Shown here one piece after another: positions 1-8,721 of a DNA stretch of 64,000 nucleotides (positions are counted from its first letter, which is position 1; each line of letters starts with the position of its first letter). A program made the position numbers and the translations under genes. Source of the stretch: Methylophilaceae bacterium (GTDB lineage: Bacteria; Pseudomonadota; Gammaproteobacteria; Burkholderiales; Methylophilaceae); NCBI GenBank assembly GCA_905339275.1, contig CAJPFK010000004.1:248001-312000 (forward strand), written 5' to 3'. Below the pieces are notes generated by a model. That model saw nothing but the letters and a program-made list of their open reading frames with translations. It did not search any database and was not told the DNA's origin.

Positions 1-44
1 TTGGATTATAGCGTAAGCCCATGACAGATTTAAGGAAACGTGGA

Positions 45-1433
45 CTAAGTTTTAACGGAAGGGTTTTGCGTGCTTTCATCGGGATTGCCGTAGATGCCGA
101 GCTTGTACCAGAGTGAGCGTTCACTGATGCTGAGCAGCTTGGCGGCTTTGCTTTTGTTGCCGCCCGTTTGTTTGAGCGCGGCCCGGATCAGGCTTTTTTC
201 CAGAGCCTCGACAGCGTCAGGCAGGCAGGGCAATGTCGCATTCTCTTCCAGGGCCGTTGATATCTCCCGGCGGACGGGCGTATTGCCGAGAATGTCGGAC
301 GGCAGGTGCTGCGCCTGGATTCTGTCGCCATTGGACATGATGGCCGCGCGCTCCAGCACGTTGGCAAGCTCGCGCACATTGCCCGGCCAGTCGTATTGCT
401 GCAGTATATCCAGCGCTGCCGGGTCCAGTTTCAGATGCCGCGGCTGCATGAAATGCGAAGCCAGCAGGCCGATGTCATCACGGCGTTCCCGCAGCGGCGG
501 CAGATCTATCCTGAACACGTTGAGCCGGTAGTACAGGTCTTCCCGTAATTTTCCGTCTTTCACCGCCTGCAATGGGTCGATATTGGTGGCGGCGAGCACC
601 CGGATATCGACGGCAAGCGGACGATTGCTGCCGAGCCGTTCGATAACGCCTTCCTGCAGGGCGCGCAGCAGTTTGGCCTGCAGCGCAATCGGCATTTCGG
701 TGACTTCATCGAGGAACAGCGTGCCGCCATCGGCAAGTTCGAATTTGCCGACACGTTCTTTTATGGCGCCGGTGAATGCGCCGCGCTCATGGCCGAAAAG
801 CTCGGATTCAAGCATTTCCCCGGGTATGGCCGCGCAGTTGACGGCCACGAAAAGCGACTTGCTGCGCGTGGATGAGCGGTGAATCGCATGGGCGACCAGT
901 TCCTTGCCGGTGCCGGTTTCACCGACAATCAGGGTTGTTGCCTTTTCCGGCGCGACCTGGGCAATCGCGCGCTTCACTTTCTGTATTGCCTCGCTTTCCC
1001 CCACCAGATGCTTGCCGTCGCGCGTGACTTCCTCGCGCAGGAACTGGTTCTCGATTTTCAGGCGGGTGACCGAAAGTGCGCGATCGATGGCGATTTCCAG
1101 GGTTTCCAGGTCGAACGGCCGCAGGATGTAATCGGAGGCGCCGAGTTTCATTGCGGCCACGGCCGTGGCGATTTCGCCTTGCGCGGTGACGATGATGACG
1201 GGCGTCTCCAGGTTGTCTTCGCGCATGGTTTCCAGTAGTTTAAGGCCGCCCATGCCCGGCATGTGCAGGTCGCTGACGACCAGGTTGATGCCGCCCTGGC
1301 GCAACAGCCCGAGTGCTTCCCTGCCGTCTGCGGCCAGTACGGGCTGGTAGCCGGCCTGTTTCAGGCTGATTTCCAGCAGGCGGCGCATGCTGGGTTCGTC
1401 ATCAACCGCAAGAATGCGTTTCAGCTCGCTCAA
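45..1433 (-). CDS. sigma-54-dependent response regulator, NtrC family
   Basis: The 462-residue protein has three parts: a receiver (about 1-120, acidic pocket D11/D12, phospho-acceptor D55), an AAA+ sigma-54 activator domain with Walker A GETGTGKE at 171-178 and the sigma-54-contacting GAFTGA loop at 218-223, and a Fis-type helix-turn-helix at the C-terminus ([11 protein letters not shown]). Members of this family drive ATP-dependent open-complex formation at -24/-12 promoters. It overlaps the upstream kinase gene by 4 nt, so the two are a cognate pair. One oddity: the near-invariant lysine at the end of receiver beta-5 (KPF) is arginine here (R105, codon CGG). Likely targets are the sigma-54 promoters at 3133 and 4928 (inference). 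Confidence 0.95.
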   Translation of the reverse strand: MSELKRILAVDDEPSMRRLLEISLKQAGYQPVLAADGREALGLLRQGGINLVVSDLHMPGMGGLKLLETMREDNLETPVIIVTAQGEIATAVAAMKLGASDYILRPFDLETLEIAIDRALSVTRLKIENQFLREEVTRDGKHLVGESEAIQKVKRAIAQVAPEKATTLIVGETGTGKELVAHAIHRSSTRSKSLFVAVNCAAIPGEMLESELFGHERGAFTGAIKERVGKFELADGGTLFLDEVTEMPIALQAKLLRALQEGVIERLGSNRPLAVDIRVLAATNIDPLQAVKDGKLREDLYYRLNVFRIDLPPLRERRDDIGLLASHFMQPRHLKLDPAALDILQQYDWPGNVRELANVLERAAIMSNGDRIQAQHLPSDILGNTPVRREISTALEENATLPCLPDAVEALEKSLIRAALKQTGGNKSKAAKLLSISERSLWYKLGIYGNPDESTQNPSVKT

Positions 1434-3106
1434 AAGTCTTCCTTGGTGGTGGGTAGCAGCAGGCGGAATTCTGCACCTTTCATGGCACTCTCGCCAACAA
1501 TGATTTCGCCGTGATGCGCAGCGACGATCTGGCGCACTACCGCCAGGCCGAGGCCTATGCCGCCGGCACGTTGCGTGAAGAATGGGTCGAATACCTGTTC
1601 GCGCTGTTCGGGCGGAATTCCCGGTCCATTATCGGCGACCCGGATTTCCGCATTGTTGCCCACCTGCCGCACGGACACCTGGATTTTTCCGCCGTTGGGC
1701 AGGATCTGGATCGCATTCAGCAGCAGGTTGAGCAGGACCTGCATGATCTGTTCGCTATCGCATGCAATCATCACGGGGTCTGCGGTTTCCAGCGTGAGCG
1801 CGATCGACTTTTTCTCGGCTTGTACACGCAGCATGGCAACCGCCTGCTGCGTCAGTTCCGCAATATCGGCAGGCCTGAATTCCGGTTGGCGCGGACGCGC
1901 TGTATCGATCAGGGTGGAGACGAGCTTGTTGAGCCGTTCGGTTTCGGAAATGATGAAGCCGCATACCTCGCGTCCTTCCCTGGTCAGCGACGGTTCACGC
2001 AGCAATACCTGTGCCGATGAGCGCAATATGCCGAGCGGCGTGCGTACTTCATGGCTCATGGCTGCCGCCATTTCGCCGACTACGGCCAGTTTCGCTGCGC
2101 GCGTCAGGTGCGCGTTGGAACGCTCAAGGTCTTCTATCATCTGGGCGAAGGCCTTGGACATGGTGTTGATTTCTGCCGGCCCGCCGGCGGGCGGCCGCAA
2201 ATTGCTCGGCGAGCGTATGAAGCGGTTGGCGAAATCAGTGAGTTTGAGCAGCGGTCCGCTGATGGTGCGGGCAACCGGGATGGCAATGAAGCTGGCAAGC
2301 AGGATGGTGGCTACTAGCAAGCCGATGAAAATCATCCCCATGCGCCGTATGGGGGCCAATGCCTCTTCGCGGTGCTGGGAGAAAATGACGCGCCAGGCAT
2401 TGTCGGTCAGGCCTTGAAAGCCCTGAACCGTGGCTTTTGCCGAGATGCGTGCCTTGATGGTGTTCTGCCATAGCGCGGTTGCCGCGATCACCTGGTCCTG
2501 TTCATCCAGGATTGCTGCGGAGGTCCTGCCGGACACGGCTCCGTTCAGAATGTCGCCGATCTCCTGCCAGTTGAATTCCGCGACCAGCATGGCGATGGCT
2601 GTTTCATCCACTGTGTCCACGATTTCGGTGCTGATCCGCAGGATGCCGTTATCCGGCTTGGATATCCTGATATTGTTCCGGGCAAGGGGGGTATCCAGCC
2701 AAACCTGTTGCTGCAGGTATTCCTTGCCAAGCAATCCGGCATCGCTGGAAGCAATGACCATCCCCTGCTGGTCTATGACGTAGAGTGCGTGATAGACATG
2801 CTGGTAACTGGTTTTCAGTTCGCTCAGGAATTTGGAAAGGCGCTTGTCGACATCGCTGATGCGCACATCCTGCATGACTTCCAGCTTGCTCCAGGAAGCG
2901 ACGTTTTGCAGGCGTTCGAACATCATACGGTCTATATCGTCCGCCGTGGCACTGGCCCTTGTTTCCAGGTCGCGCTGGATTTCGGTTTTGAGCGCAGTGC
3001 GCGCTTCGTAAAACGCCAGTCCGGTAATCAGCGTGGTCGGCAGCAGGCTGGTCAGCAGAAAGGCACCCAGCAGCAGGTAGCGGATGGGCAGGGCGCTCAG
3101 TCGCAT
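1430..3106 (-). CDS. membrane sensor histidine kinase (periplasmic sensor, HAMP, HisKA, HATPase)
   Basis: This is the sensor partner of the downstream sigma-54 regulator. From the ATG at 3106 the order is: a membrane segment (about 10-32), a long periplasmic region resembling a Cache-type sensor, a second membrane segment (about 260-285), HAMP, then the dimerisation/phospho-acceptor helix with MSHEVRTPLG (His352) and an ATPase domain with an N box (LLNAIQ), NGPGIP and GLGLAVV. An in-frame TTG at 3169 would add 21 residues without membrane character. Neither start has a clear ribosome site. It is divergent from the outer-membrane gene at 3221. The ligand is unknown. Confidence 0.92.
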   Translation of the reverse strand: MRLSALPIRYLLLGAFLLTSLLPTTLITGLAFYEARTALKTEIQRDLETRASATADDIDRMMFERLQNVASWSKLEVMQDVRISDVDKRLSKFLSELKTSYQHVYHALYVIDQQGMVIASSDAGLLGKEYLQQQVWLDTPLARNNIRISKPDNGILRISTEIVDTVDETAIAMLVAEFNWQEIGDILNGAVSGRTSAAILDEQDQVIAATALWQNTIKARISAKATVQGFQGLTDNAWRVIFSQHREEALAPIRRMGMIFIGLLVATILLASFIAIPVARTISGPLLKLTDFANRFIRSPSNLRPPAGGPAEINTMSKAFAQMIEDLERSNAHLTRAAKLAVVGEMAAAMSHEVRTPLGILRSSAQVLLREPSLTREGREVCGFIISETERLNKLVSTLIDTARPRQPEFRPADIAELTQQAVAMLRVQAEKKSIALTLETADPVMIACDSEQIMQVLLNLLLNAIQILPNGGKIQVSVRQVGNNAEIRVADNGPGIPPEQREQVFDPFFTQRAGGIGLGLAVVRQIVAAHHGEIIVGESAMKGAEFRLLLPTTKEDF

Positions 3107-3132
3107 GCGGTGGCTGTCGGTTGGGTAATAGG

Positions 3133-3148
3133 CGGCATGGCTTTTGCT
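3133..3148 (+). promoter_or_regulatory. candidate sigma-54 promoter of the outer-membrane/binding-protein pair
   Basis: CGGCATGGCTTTTGCT has the invariant GG and GC separated by 10 nt. It matches TGGCAC-N5-TTGC except for C in place of the first T and T in place of the last C of the -24 block. Predicted start is near 3160, about 60 nt ahead of the ATG at 3221. The neighbouring regulator is a sigma-54 activator, which supports the call. Confidence 0.6.
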
Positions 3149-3220
3149 GTGGGTTTTCGTTAATCGCAATAAACAAGATTAGAATGCCTGCTAAAACAAG
3201 GCAAGAACAAGGTGAAAATT

Positions 3221-4234
3221 ATGCATACATCAATCAGGGCAGGTTGCAGGTTCGCCTGCCTTATCCTGGCCTGCCTTTTCTTTCTTGCATCCATTCGATT
3301 GGCACAGGCGGAAGAGAAACCAGTCGGAATATGGGATGGCTTTAATGTCGGCGGTTACGCCAGTGCCGGTATCCTGATTCCGCGCCATGCGCAGACCGAG
3401 CTTGCGATTAATGAGCTGAGCATGATCGTTACCTGGGAAGGCGACAGCCGCTTGAAGTTCTTCTCCGAAATCGAACTGGAGCGTCCGCTGGTATGGCGCG
3501 AGGGCGACGATTTCTCCAAGCAGGAATCCTACCTCGATATAGAGCGGCTGTATCTGGATTACAACCTGAATGAGAAACTCAATGCCCGTGTCGGCCGTTA
3601 TCTGACGCCTGCCGGCCGCTGGAACCTGATCCACGCATCGCCGTTGGTCTGGACTTCGACGCGCCCGCTGGCGACCAGCCGGCTTTTCCCGATTGCATTG
3701 AATGGCGTGATGCTCTACGGCGCCTTGCCCTATCGGGAAGAGGCCTTCGAGTACATGCTGTTTGCCGAGGTGTTGAAAGACCAGGATATCGAGCACGATG
3801 AGGTCGAGTTCCGCGATACTTTCGGCGGCCGCTTCACCTTGAGCGGAAAGGTCGACTGGGGCTTATCCCTGCTGGAGTTTGCCGAGAATATCCCCGGCAG
3901 GCCGCGTTTCCGAATGCTGGGACTCGATTTTCATACCAGGCACCATGGCTGGGAATTCAGCGGCGAGGCTTTCCAGCGCTTCCATACCAACGGCAACGAC
4001 GGCGGCAAGGGCGCATACCTGCAGGCGGTGGCGCCTCTCGGCAACCAGTGGTATGCCATTGCCAGGCTGGAGAATTTCCAGAGGCCGACGGAATCCGCGG
4101 TTGACCGCTGGCTGATAGGCACGGCCTGGCGCCCTGCATCCAACCGTATCCTGAAGATGGAGTACGTGGGTGGCGATGAACAGCGGGAAGACGCGCCCAA
4201 AGGCTTTCTTGCATCGTTTGCGATCCTGTTCTGA
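3221..4234 (+). CDS. outer-membrane beta-barrel (porin-like) protein
   Basis: A 337-residue secreted protein with a hydrophobic signal segment ending near AQA. It then alternates aromatic/polar strands (GGYASAGI, LDYNLNEKLNARVGRYL, and others) and ends in phenylalanine (ASFAILF), as outer-membrane barrels do. ATG 3221 is preferred over the in-frame GTG at 3212 because AAGGTG lies 6 nt upstream of it. The stop overlaps the next gene by 1 nt. I cannot assign a named family. Position behind a sigma-54 promoter and beside a two-component system suggests a signal-induced porin or surface protein paired with the periplasmic protein that follows. Confidence 0.75.
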   Translation: MHTSIRAGCRFACLILACLFFLASIRLAQAEEKPVGIWDGFNVGGYASAGILIPRHAQTELAINELSMIVTWEGDSRLKFFSEIELERPLVWREGDDFSKQESYLDIERLYLDYNLNEKLNARVGRYLTPAGRWNLIHASPLVWTSTRPLATSRLFPIALNGVMLYGALPYREEAFEYMLFAEVLKDQDIEHDEVEFRDTFGGRFTLSGKVDWGLSLLEFAENIPGRPRFRMLGLDFHTRHHGWEFSGEAFQRFHTNGNDGGKGAYLQAVAPLGNQWYAIARLENFQRPTESAVDRWLIGTAWRPASNRILKMEYVGGDEQREDAPKGFLASFAILF

Positions 4235-4725
4235 TGGCTGGGCCTGCCATTTTGCGTGCGCTGCTGTTTTTGCTCTTGTTGAGCCTGTTGCCGCTATCCC
4301 CGGCCCGCGCGGGCGAGAGTAACGTGCTGGCCATTATCGTGCCGCCGGATTTCTCCGCGAGAAGCCTGACTGCCGCGGATATCAGCCTGATTTTCCTGCG
4401 CAAGAAACTCTACTGGCCGAACGGCAAGCGCATGCGCCCTGCCAACCTGCCTACGCAGCATGTCTTGCGTAAACGCTTTTCCCAGCACGTTCTGGGCAGC
4501 CTACCGGAAGTGCAGGCGGAGTACTGGAACGAACTGTACTTCCATGGCACATCGCCGCCGCATGTGGTGAATTCGCAGGAGGCCATGGTGCGTTATGTGG
4601 CCGATACGGCCGGGGCGATCGGCTACGTTGATGCTTGCGCGGCCGATTCCCGGGTAAAAGCCGTTGCCTGGATCGATGATGACGGCGTATTTCACTATTC
4701 GGCGCCGGTCATTTCATGCAATTGA
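4234..4725 (+). CDS. small periplasmic PstS-like substrate-binding-domain protein
   Basis: The 163-residue protein has a signal peptide (LLFLLLLSLLPLSPARA) followed by a short PBP-like domain. LTAADISLIFLRKKLYWPNGKRM resembles the start of single-domain phosphate-binding-like proteins, and YVADTAGAIGYVD is the usual C-terminal motif of that group. It is about half the length of true PstS, and no ABC permease or ATPase is nearby, so it is unlikely to be a canonical transporter component. It is translationally coupled (ATGA-type, 1 nt overlap) to the barrel protein, so the two probably act together at the envelope, possibly as ligand capture for the divergent kinase (inference). Confidence 0.7.
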   Translation: MAGPAILRALLFLLLLSLLPLSPARAGESNVLAIIVPPDFSARSLTAADISLIFLRKKLYWPNGKRMRPANLPTQHVLRKRFSQHVLGSLPEVQAEYWNELYFHGTSPPHVVNSQEAMVRYVADTAGAIGYVDACAADSRVKAVAWIDDDGVFHYSAPVISCN

Positions 4726-4745
4726 TCCTGCAGGTTTGGTAAGAA

Positions 4746-4786
4746 CATACGAAATTTGCAGGGTATCAGCCTGCAAATTTCGTATG
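4746..4786. terminator. perfect 17-bp hairpin after the outer-membrane/binding-protein operon
   Basis: Arms 4746-4762 and 4770-4786 are perfect reverse complements (CATACGAAATTTGCAGG) around a 7-nt loop. There is no run of T after it, so it is either a factor-assisted terminator or mRNA 3'-end protector, or a protein-binding dyad between two sigma-54-controlled units. Confidence 0.6.
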
Positions 4787-4927
4787 GTTGACTCCTTCCA
4801 ACCCCTTGTTGCCCGGATTCTTTTACCGGGCAGGATGCGTATTCCTGTTTTATTGAATTATTAATATATTGATTATTAAATGATTAATTAATAATTCTCA
4901 TATTCTTCCATTTCCTGCGGCATTGGT

Positions 4928-4943
4928 TGGCATGTCGTTTGCG
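4928..4943 (+). promoter_or_regulatory. candidate sigma-54 promoter of the ligase/diiron/SDR operon
   Basis: TGGCATGTCGTTTGCG gives GG-N10-GC with TGGCAT and TTTGC, a strong -24/-12 match. The predicted start is near 4955. An inverted repeat CAGGCA/TGCCTG (about 4948-4976) lies in the predicted leader. The stretch 4787-4927 holds no gene and is very AT-rich at 4855-4905, as expected for a bendable region between an activator site and promoter. Confidence 0.65.
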
Positions 4944-5104
4944 CCAGATCAGGCATTCCTATTCCTGAGTGCCTGAACATGTTGCTGGAAACGTTACGAG
5001 CAGAGCCTGACCAATGCGGCGGGGTGCAGCCGGATTCTGATGGCAGCCTTGCCATCTCCGGGTCGCCCGGCGGCACGCACGGGTTTTGCGGCAATCGGCG
5101 CACC

Positions 5105-5698
5105 ATGGCCCAGGTACGCCTGCATTCCGCCGAGAATGTTCATACCGCTGTTTCCGGCCCGGAGGCTGATGACAGGCGCGAGCTGGAGCAGTTCATCCAC
5201 CGGATTTTCCGCGAGGCTTACGGCGCCGATGTGCAGGAGTTCATGCCGCAGTTGATGAGCCTGCGCAATACTCGCGGTGAATTGCTTGCGGTTTGCGGCT
5301 TGCGCCATGCCGAGAATACTTCGCTGTTTCTCGAACGTTACCTGCAGAGCCCTGTAGAAGCGGTCATCGCGGAAAAAAGCGGCCGGCAGGTTGCTCGCGC
5401 CGACATTATTGAGGTCGGCAACCTGGCCGTTGCGTATCCCGGAACTGCGCGCAGCCTGCTGGCGAGCATCAGCATTTACCTGCATGGCACGAGCACGGCG
5501 TGGGCCGTGTTCACCGGTATTCCTGCGCTGAGGAATGCGTTGAGCAAGCTCAATATGCATCTGCTGCCCCTGGGTTTTGCGCGCCTGGCGCATTTGCCCG
5601 AGAACGAGCAGGCCGCCTGGGGCCGTTACTACGATGAGAAGCCGCAGGTGATGGCGGTGCAGCGTCTTCAACCGCCTTGTTCCGCGAGCGCGGCGTGA
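5105..5698 (+). CDS. thermostable hemolysin family protein (GNAT-like)
   Basis: About 197 residues from ATG 5105; an in-frame ATG at 4979 would add 42 residues of low-complexity sequence. Neither has a good ribosome site; the shorter form fits the usual family length. ADIIEVGNLAVAYPGTARSLL and the C-terminal FTGIPALRNALSKLN...LGFARL are characteristic of this family, whose fold is acetyltransferase-like. The name comes from Vibrio delta-hemolysin and does not prove haemolytic activity. It is the first gene of the operon and overlaps the ligase by 1 nt. A role as an N-acyltransferase acting with the ligase is plausible but is inference. Confidence 0.8.
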   Translation: MAQVRLHSAENVHTAVSGPEADDRRELEQFIHRIFREAYGADVQEFMPQLMSLRNTRGELLAVCGLRHAENTSLFLERYLQSPVEAVIAEKSGRQVARADIIEVGNLAVAYPGTARSLLASISIYLHGTSTAWAVFTGIPALRNALSKLNMHLLPLGFARLAHLPENEQAAWGRYYDEKPQVMAVQRLQPPCSASAA

Positions 5699-7221
5699 TG
5701 CAGCCGGGCATTATCCTTCGGGCCATTCAGGGCCATGCAGCCGGCAATCCTGATCGCATCGCCCTGCAGGGTGCGCACGGGACGCTGACCTATGCAGAGC
5801 TGGCGTTCGAGATCGAGCGCATGCAGAAACGGTTCATTTCCGGCAGTACGTGCGTGCTGGGCCTGGCCGTGGAGAACTGCCCGGCCTGGGCAGTAACGGA
5901 CCTGGCGGCAATGGCATCAGGATGCCCGGTCGTGCCGTTGCCCGCCTTTTTCTCAGCGGAACAGGTTGTGCATGCTATCCGCGATGCCGGTATCAATCAG
6001 TTGGTCACCGACCAGCCTATCGTCATGGAACATCTGCTGCAATCCAATGGTTTCAGGGTGGCTTCGCGCCAGCGCTATCAGGCGGCCGAGCGCTGGCTGA
6101 CCCAGTTCACGCTGGCGGATCCGGCCGAGAGAAAATTGCCGCAGGCTGCTGCGAAGGTGACCTACACCTCAGGCACTACGGGCAATCCGAAGGGTGTGTG
6201 CCTCGGATTGCAGGCGATCGAGCAGGTCGCATCGAGCTTGCTGTCAGCAACGGAAGCGCGGCCGGAAGACCGGCACCTCAGTATATTGCCGTTCCCCACC
6301 CTGCTGGAAAACATCGCAGGCTTGTATGTGCCGCTATTGGCCGGCGCACGCAGCGTCATCCTGCCCTCGCATCAGGTTGGGCTCAATGGCGCAACCGGGC
6401 TGGAACCGCAAAAAATGCTGCAGGCCATCGTCATGGCAAAGGCCACCACGCTGGTGTTGACCCCCGAACTGCTGAAGGCGCTGGTGATGATGGCAGAGGC
6501 GGGTGCGGCCATCCCCGATACATTGCGTTTTATTGCCGTCGGCGGCGCGACCGTTTCGCATGCCCTGCTGGAACGTGCAGCCAGGGCCGGCTTGCCCGTG
6601 TTTGAAGGCTACGGCTTATCGGAGTGCTGCTCGGTGGTCGCGGTCAACACCCCCGGCGCGCATCTCGAAGGCAGTGTAGGCAAGCCCCTGCCGCATGTGC
6701 AGATCAGGTTTGCCGACGATGGCGAGATCCTGGTTGCAGGCAGCACCATGCTTGGCCATACCGGCATGGCAGATACGGAATACGGTAATCGCTTCTGGCC
6801 GACTGGCGATATCGGCTATATGGATGATGCCGGTTATCTGTATATCAGCGGCCGCAAGAAAAATGTCTTCATTACCTCCTTTGGCCGCAATGTTTCCCCC
6901 GAGTGGGTCGAGAGCCAGCTTGCACAATCCCCGAAGATCGCACAGGCCGCCTTGTTCGGCGAGGCGCGGCCATGGAATACGGCCCTGATCGTGCCGGCTG
7001 CCGGCACGACGAGCGCAGACGTCGACCAGGTCATCAACACCGTCAATGCAGGCCTGCCGGATTACGCAAGCGTGCGGCACTGGTTATTTGCCACTGCGCC
7101 GTTTACCACCGGGAACCGGCAGATGACGCCTAATTTCAGATTGCGCCGGGATGTGATCTGGCAAGCCTACGCCGCAAGAATCAATGCCTTGTATGAGGAA
7201 GCATCAGATGTCTGTATATGA
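5698..7221 (+). CDS. AMP-dependent acyl ligase (fatty acyl-AMP/CoA synthetase-like)
   Basis: 507 residues from ATG 5698 (TTG 5677 also in frame). Adenylate-forming enzyme motifs are all present: YTSGTTGNPKGV (P-loop-like), EGYGLSECCSVV (adenine/acyl pocket), TGDIGYMDDAGYLYISGRKKN (hinge and ribose binding) and a C-terminal lid. The lid's usual PxxxxGK lysine region reads TTGNRQMTPNFRLRRD, so the catalytic lysine could not be placed. It activates a carboxylic acid, probably a fatty acid, as acyl-AMP. It overlaps the next gene by 14 nt. Neighbours suggest activation of a lipid acid for further oxidation/reduction. Confidence 0.88.
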   Translation: MQPGIILRAIQGHAAGNPDRIALQGAHGTLTYAELAFEIERMQKRFISGSTCVLGLAVENCPAWAVTDLAAMASGCPVVPLPAFFSAEQVVHAIRDAGINQLVTDQPIVMEHLLQSNGFRVASRQRYQAAERWLTQFTLADPAERKLPQAAAKVTYTSGTTGNPKGVCLGLQAIEQVASSLLSATEARPEDRHLSILPFPTLLENIAGLYVPLLAGARSVILPSHQVGLNGATGLEPQKMLQAIVMAKATTLVLTPELLKALVMMAEAGAAIPDTLRFIAVGGATVSHALLERAARAGLPVFEGYGLSECCSVVAVNTPGAHLEGSVGKPLPHVQIRFADDGEILVAGSTMLGHTGMADTEYGNRFWPTGDIGYMDDAGYLYISGRKKNVFITSFGRNVSPEWVESQLAQSPKIAQAALFGEARPWNTALIVPAAGTTSADVDQVINTVNAGLPDYASVRHWLFATAPFTTGNRQMTPNFRLRRDVIWQAYAARINALYEEASDVCI

Positions 7222-7891
7222 AAAATTGCTCGCCGCGACAGCGGCGGAGCGTGAAACCCTGCTTAACCTGCCGCTGCTGCGTGCAGGGGTTGCCGGCCAG
7301 GTTGGGCGTGAGGCCTATATTGCCTTTCTGGCCGAGGCCTATCACCACGTCAAGCACACCACTCCGCTCCTGATGGCTTGCGGCGGACGCCTGCCCGAAC
7401 GTTATGAATGGCTGCGCGAAGGCATGGCTGAATATATCGGGGAGGAACTGGGCCACCAGGAATGGATACTGAACGATATCGCCGCCTGCGGCGCCGATGC
7501 GCAAGCCGTTCGGCACGGTAAACCGGGGCCGGCGACGGAAATCATGGTGGCCTATGCCTACGATATGGTTTACCGGGTTAATCCGGTGGGCTTTCTCGGC
7601 ATGGTGCTGGTACTGGAAGGCACCAGCACTGCCATGGCGACGCAGGCCGGGAAAGCCCTGCAAAAAAGCCTGGGGCTGGGTGAAAAAGCCTTTACCTACC
7701 TGGCATCCCATGGCGCGCTTGATGTCGGGCACACCGCTTTCTACGAAAGCCTGGTGAATCGCATTGAGGACGCGGAGGATCAGCAGACGCTGATTGCCAG
7801 CGCCAGGATGTTCTACAAGCTCTATGGCGATATCTTCAGGGATCTGGCTCAACGGTTTCTGCCCAGGGAAACGCTCGGGGTGGCGGCATGA
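7208..7891 (+). CDS. haem-oxygenase-like putative di-iron enzyme (TenA/PqqC-like fold)
   Basis: 227 residues, start ATG 7208 with GAGGAA 6-7 nt upstream inside the end of the ligase gene. An all-helical protein with candidate metal ligands E43, H47, E79, H83, E137, H168, D172 and H175 (motifs EAYHHVKH, GEELGHQE, LEGTS, SHGALDVGH). This spacing resembles haem-oxygenase-like di-iron oxidases such as UndA, which act on fatty acids, more than TenA thiaminases. Placement between an acyl ligase and an SDR supports an oxidative step on an activated or free fatty acid. Substrate unknown. Confidence 0.78.
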   Translation: MSVYEKLLAATAAERETLLNLPLLRAGVAGQVGREAYIAFLAEAYHHVKHTTPLLMACGGRLPERYEWLREGMAEYIGEELGHQEWILNDIAACGADAQAVRHGKPGPATEIMVAYAYDMVYRVNPVGFLGMVLVLEGTSTAMATQAGKALQKSLGLGEKAFTYLASHGALDVGHTAFYESLVNRIEDAEDQQTLIASARMFYKLYGDIFRDLAQRFLPRETLGVAA

Positions 7892-8688
7892 ACCTGGCAG
7901 GCAAAAGGATATTGCTCACCGGCGCTACGGGCGGCATCGGCCGCCACCTGGCATTGAAGCTGGCGGCGCAAGGCGCCCGGCTGGCGCTGGTTTGCCATGA
8001 CGGCCGCAGGCTGAATGCGCTGGCTGACGAGATTGCAGCCCAAGGCGGCAGCGCCTGCATGATCGTGGCCGATTTCAGTCATGCGCATGCTGCGCAAGGC
8101 GTTGCCGATTCGGCACTGCTCAAGTTGCAGGGCGTGGATATGCTGATCAACAACGCCGGCATACTGGATTTCGTGCTGTTCGCCCAACAAAGCCCGGAGC
8201 GGATTGCACAGATGGTGCAGGTCAACCTGACAGTGCCGATGCAGCTCACCCGTGCCTTGCTGCCGGGTTTCATTGCGCGCAACAGCGGCCAGATCGTCAA
8301 TATCGGTTCCATCTTCGGCTCCATCGGTTTCCCGCATTACGCCAGCTACAGCGCTACCAAGTTCGCCATGCGCGGTTTCTCGCAGGCGCTGCGGCGCGAG
8401 CTGGTCAGTCATGATGTCGCCGTTACCTACATTGCGCCGCGTGCGGTCAGGACGCCGCTCAATGACGCGGCGGCAAACGAGATGCTGAAGGCAACCAATA
8501 CCGCGCTGGATGAACCGGAGCCGGTGGCGGAAAAAATCATACAGGCGATCAGGCGCGGCAATCACGATTGCTATATCGGCCAGCCGGAATCCTTTTTCGC
8601 CTGGCTCAACGGCTTTCTTCCCGGCCTGGTCAGCCTCGGCCTGAAAAAACAGACGGCCATCGCCCAGCCTTATGCAGCAAGACATTAA
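7888..8688 (+). CDS. short-chain dehydrogenase/reductase
   Basis: 266 residues with a Rossmann TGATGGIGRH near the N-terminus (NAD(P) binding), NNAG in the middle and the catalytic Ser-Tyr-Lys set (SIFGSIG...YSATK). The ATG overlaps the previous stop (ATGA), so it is translationally coupled to the di-iron enzyme. The C-terminus (FFAWLNGFLPGLVSLGL) is hydrophobic, compatible with membrane association seen in lipid-acting SDRs. Likely reduces a carbonyl or oxidises an alcohol made by the preceding genes (inference). Confidence 0.9.
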   Translation: MNLAGKRILLTGATGGIGRHLALKLAAQGARLALVCHDGRRLNALADEIAAQGGSACMIVADFSHAHAAQGVADSALLKLQGVDMLINNAGILDFVLFAQQSPERIAQMVQVNLTVPMQLTRALLPGFIARNSGQIVNIGSIFGSIGFPHYASYSATKFAMRGFSQALRRELVSHDVAVTYIAPRAVRTPLNDAAANEMLKATNTALDEPEPVAEKIIQAIRRGNHDCYIGQPESFFAWLNGFLPGLVSLGLKKQTAIAQPYAARH

Positions 8689-8721
8689 TTCAATATCAAG
8701 CGATCCATCAGGAGAAAAGTA

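Noticed and set aside
5105-5698. Calling the hemolysin-family gene a virulence toxin
   Set aside because: The family fold is acetyltransferase-like and the gene sits in a biosynthetic operon; the name is historical.
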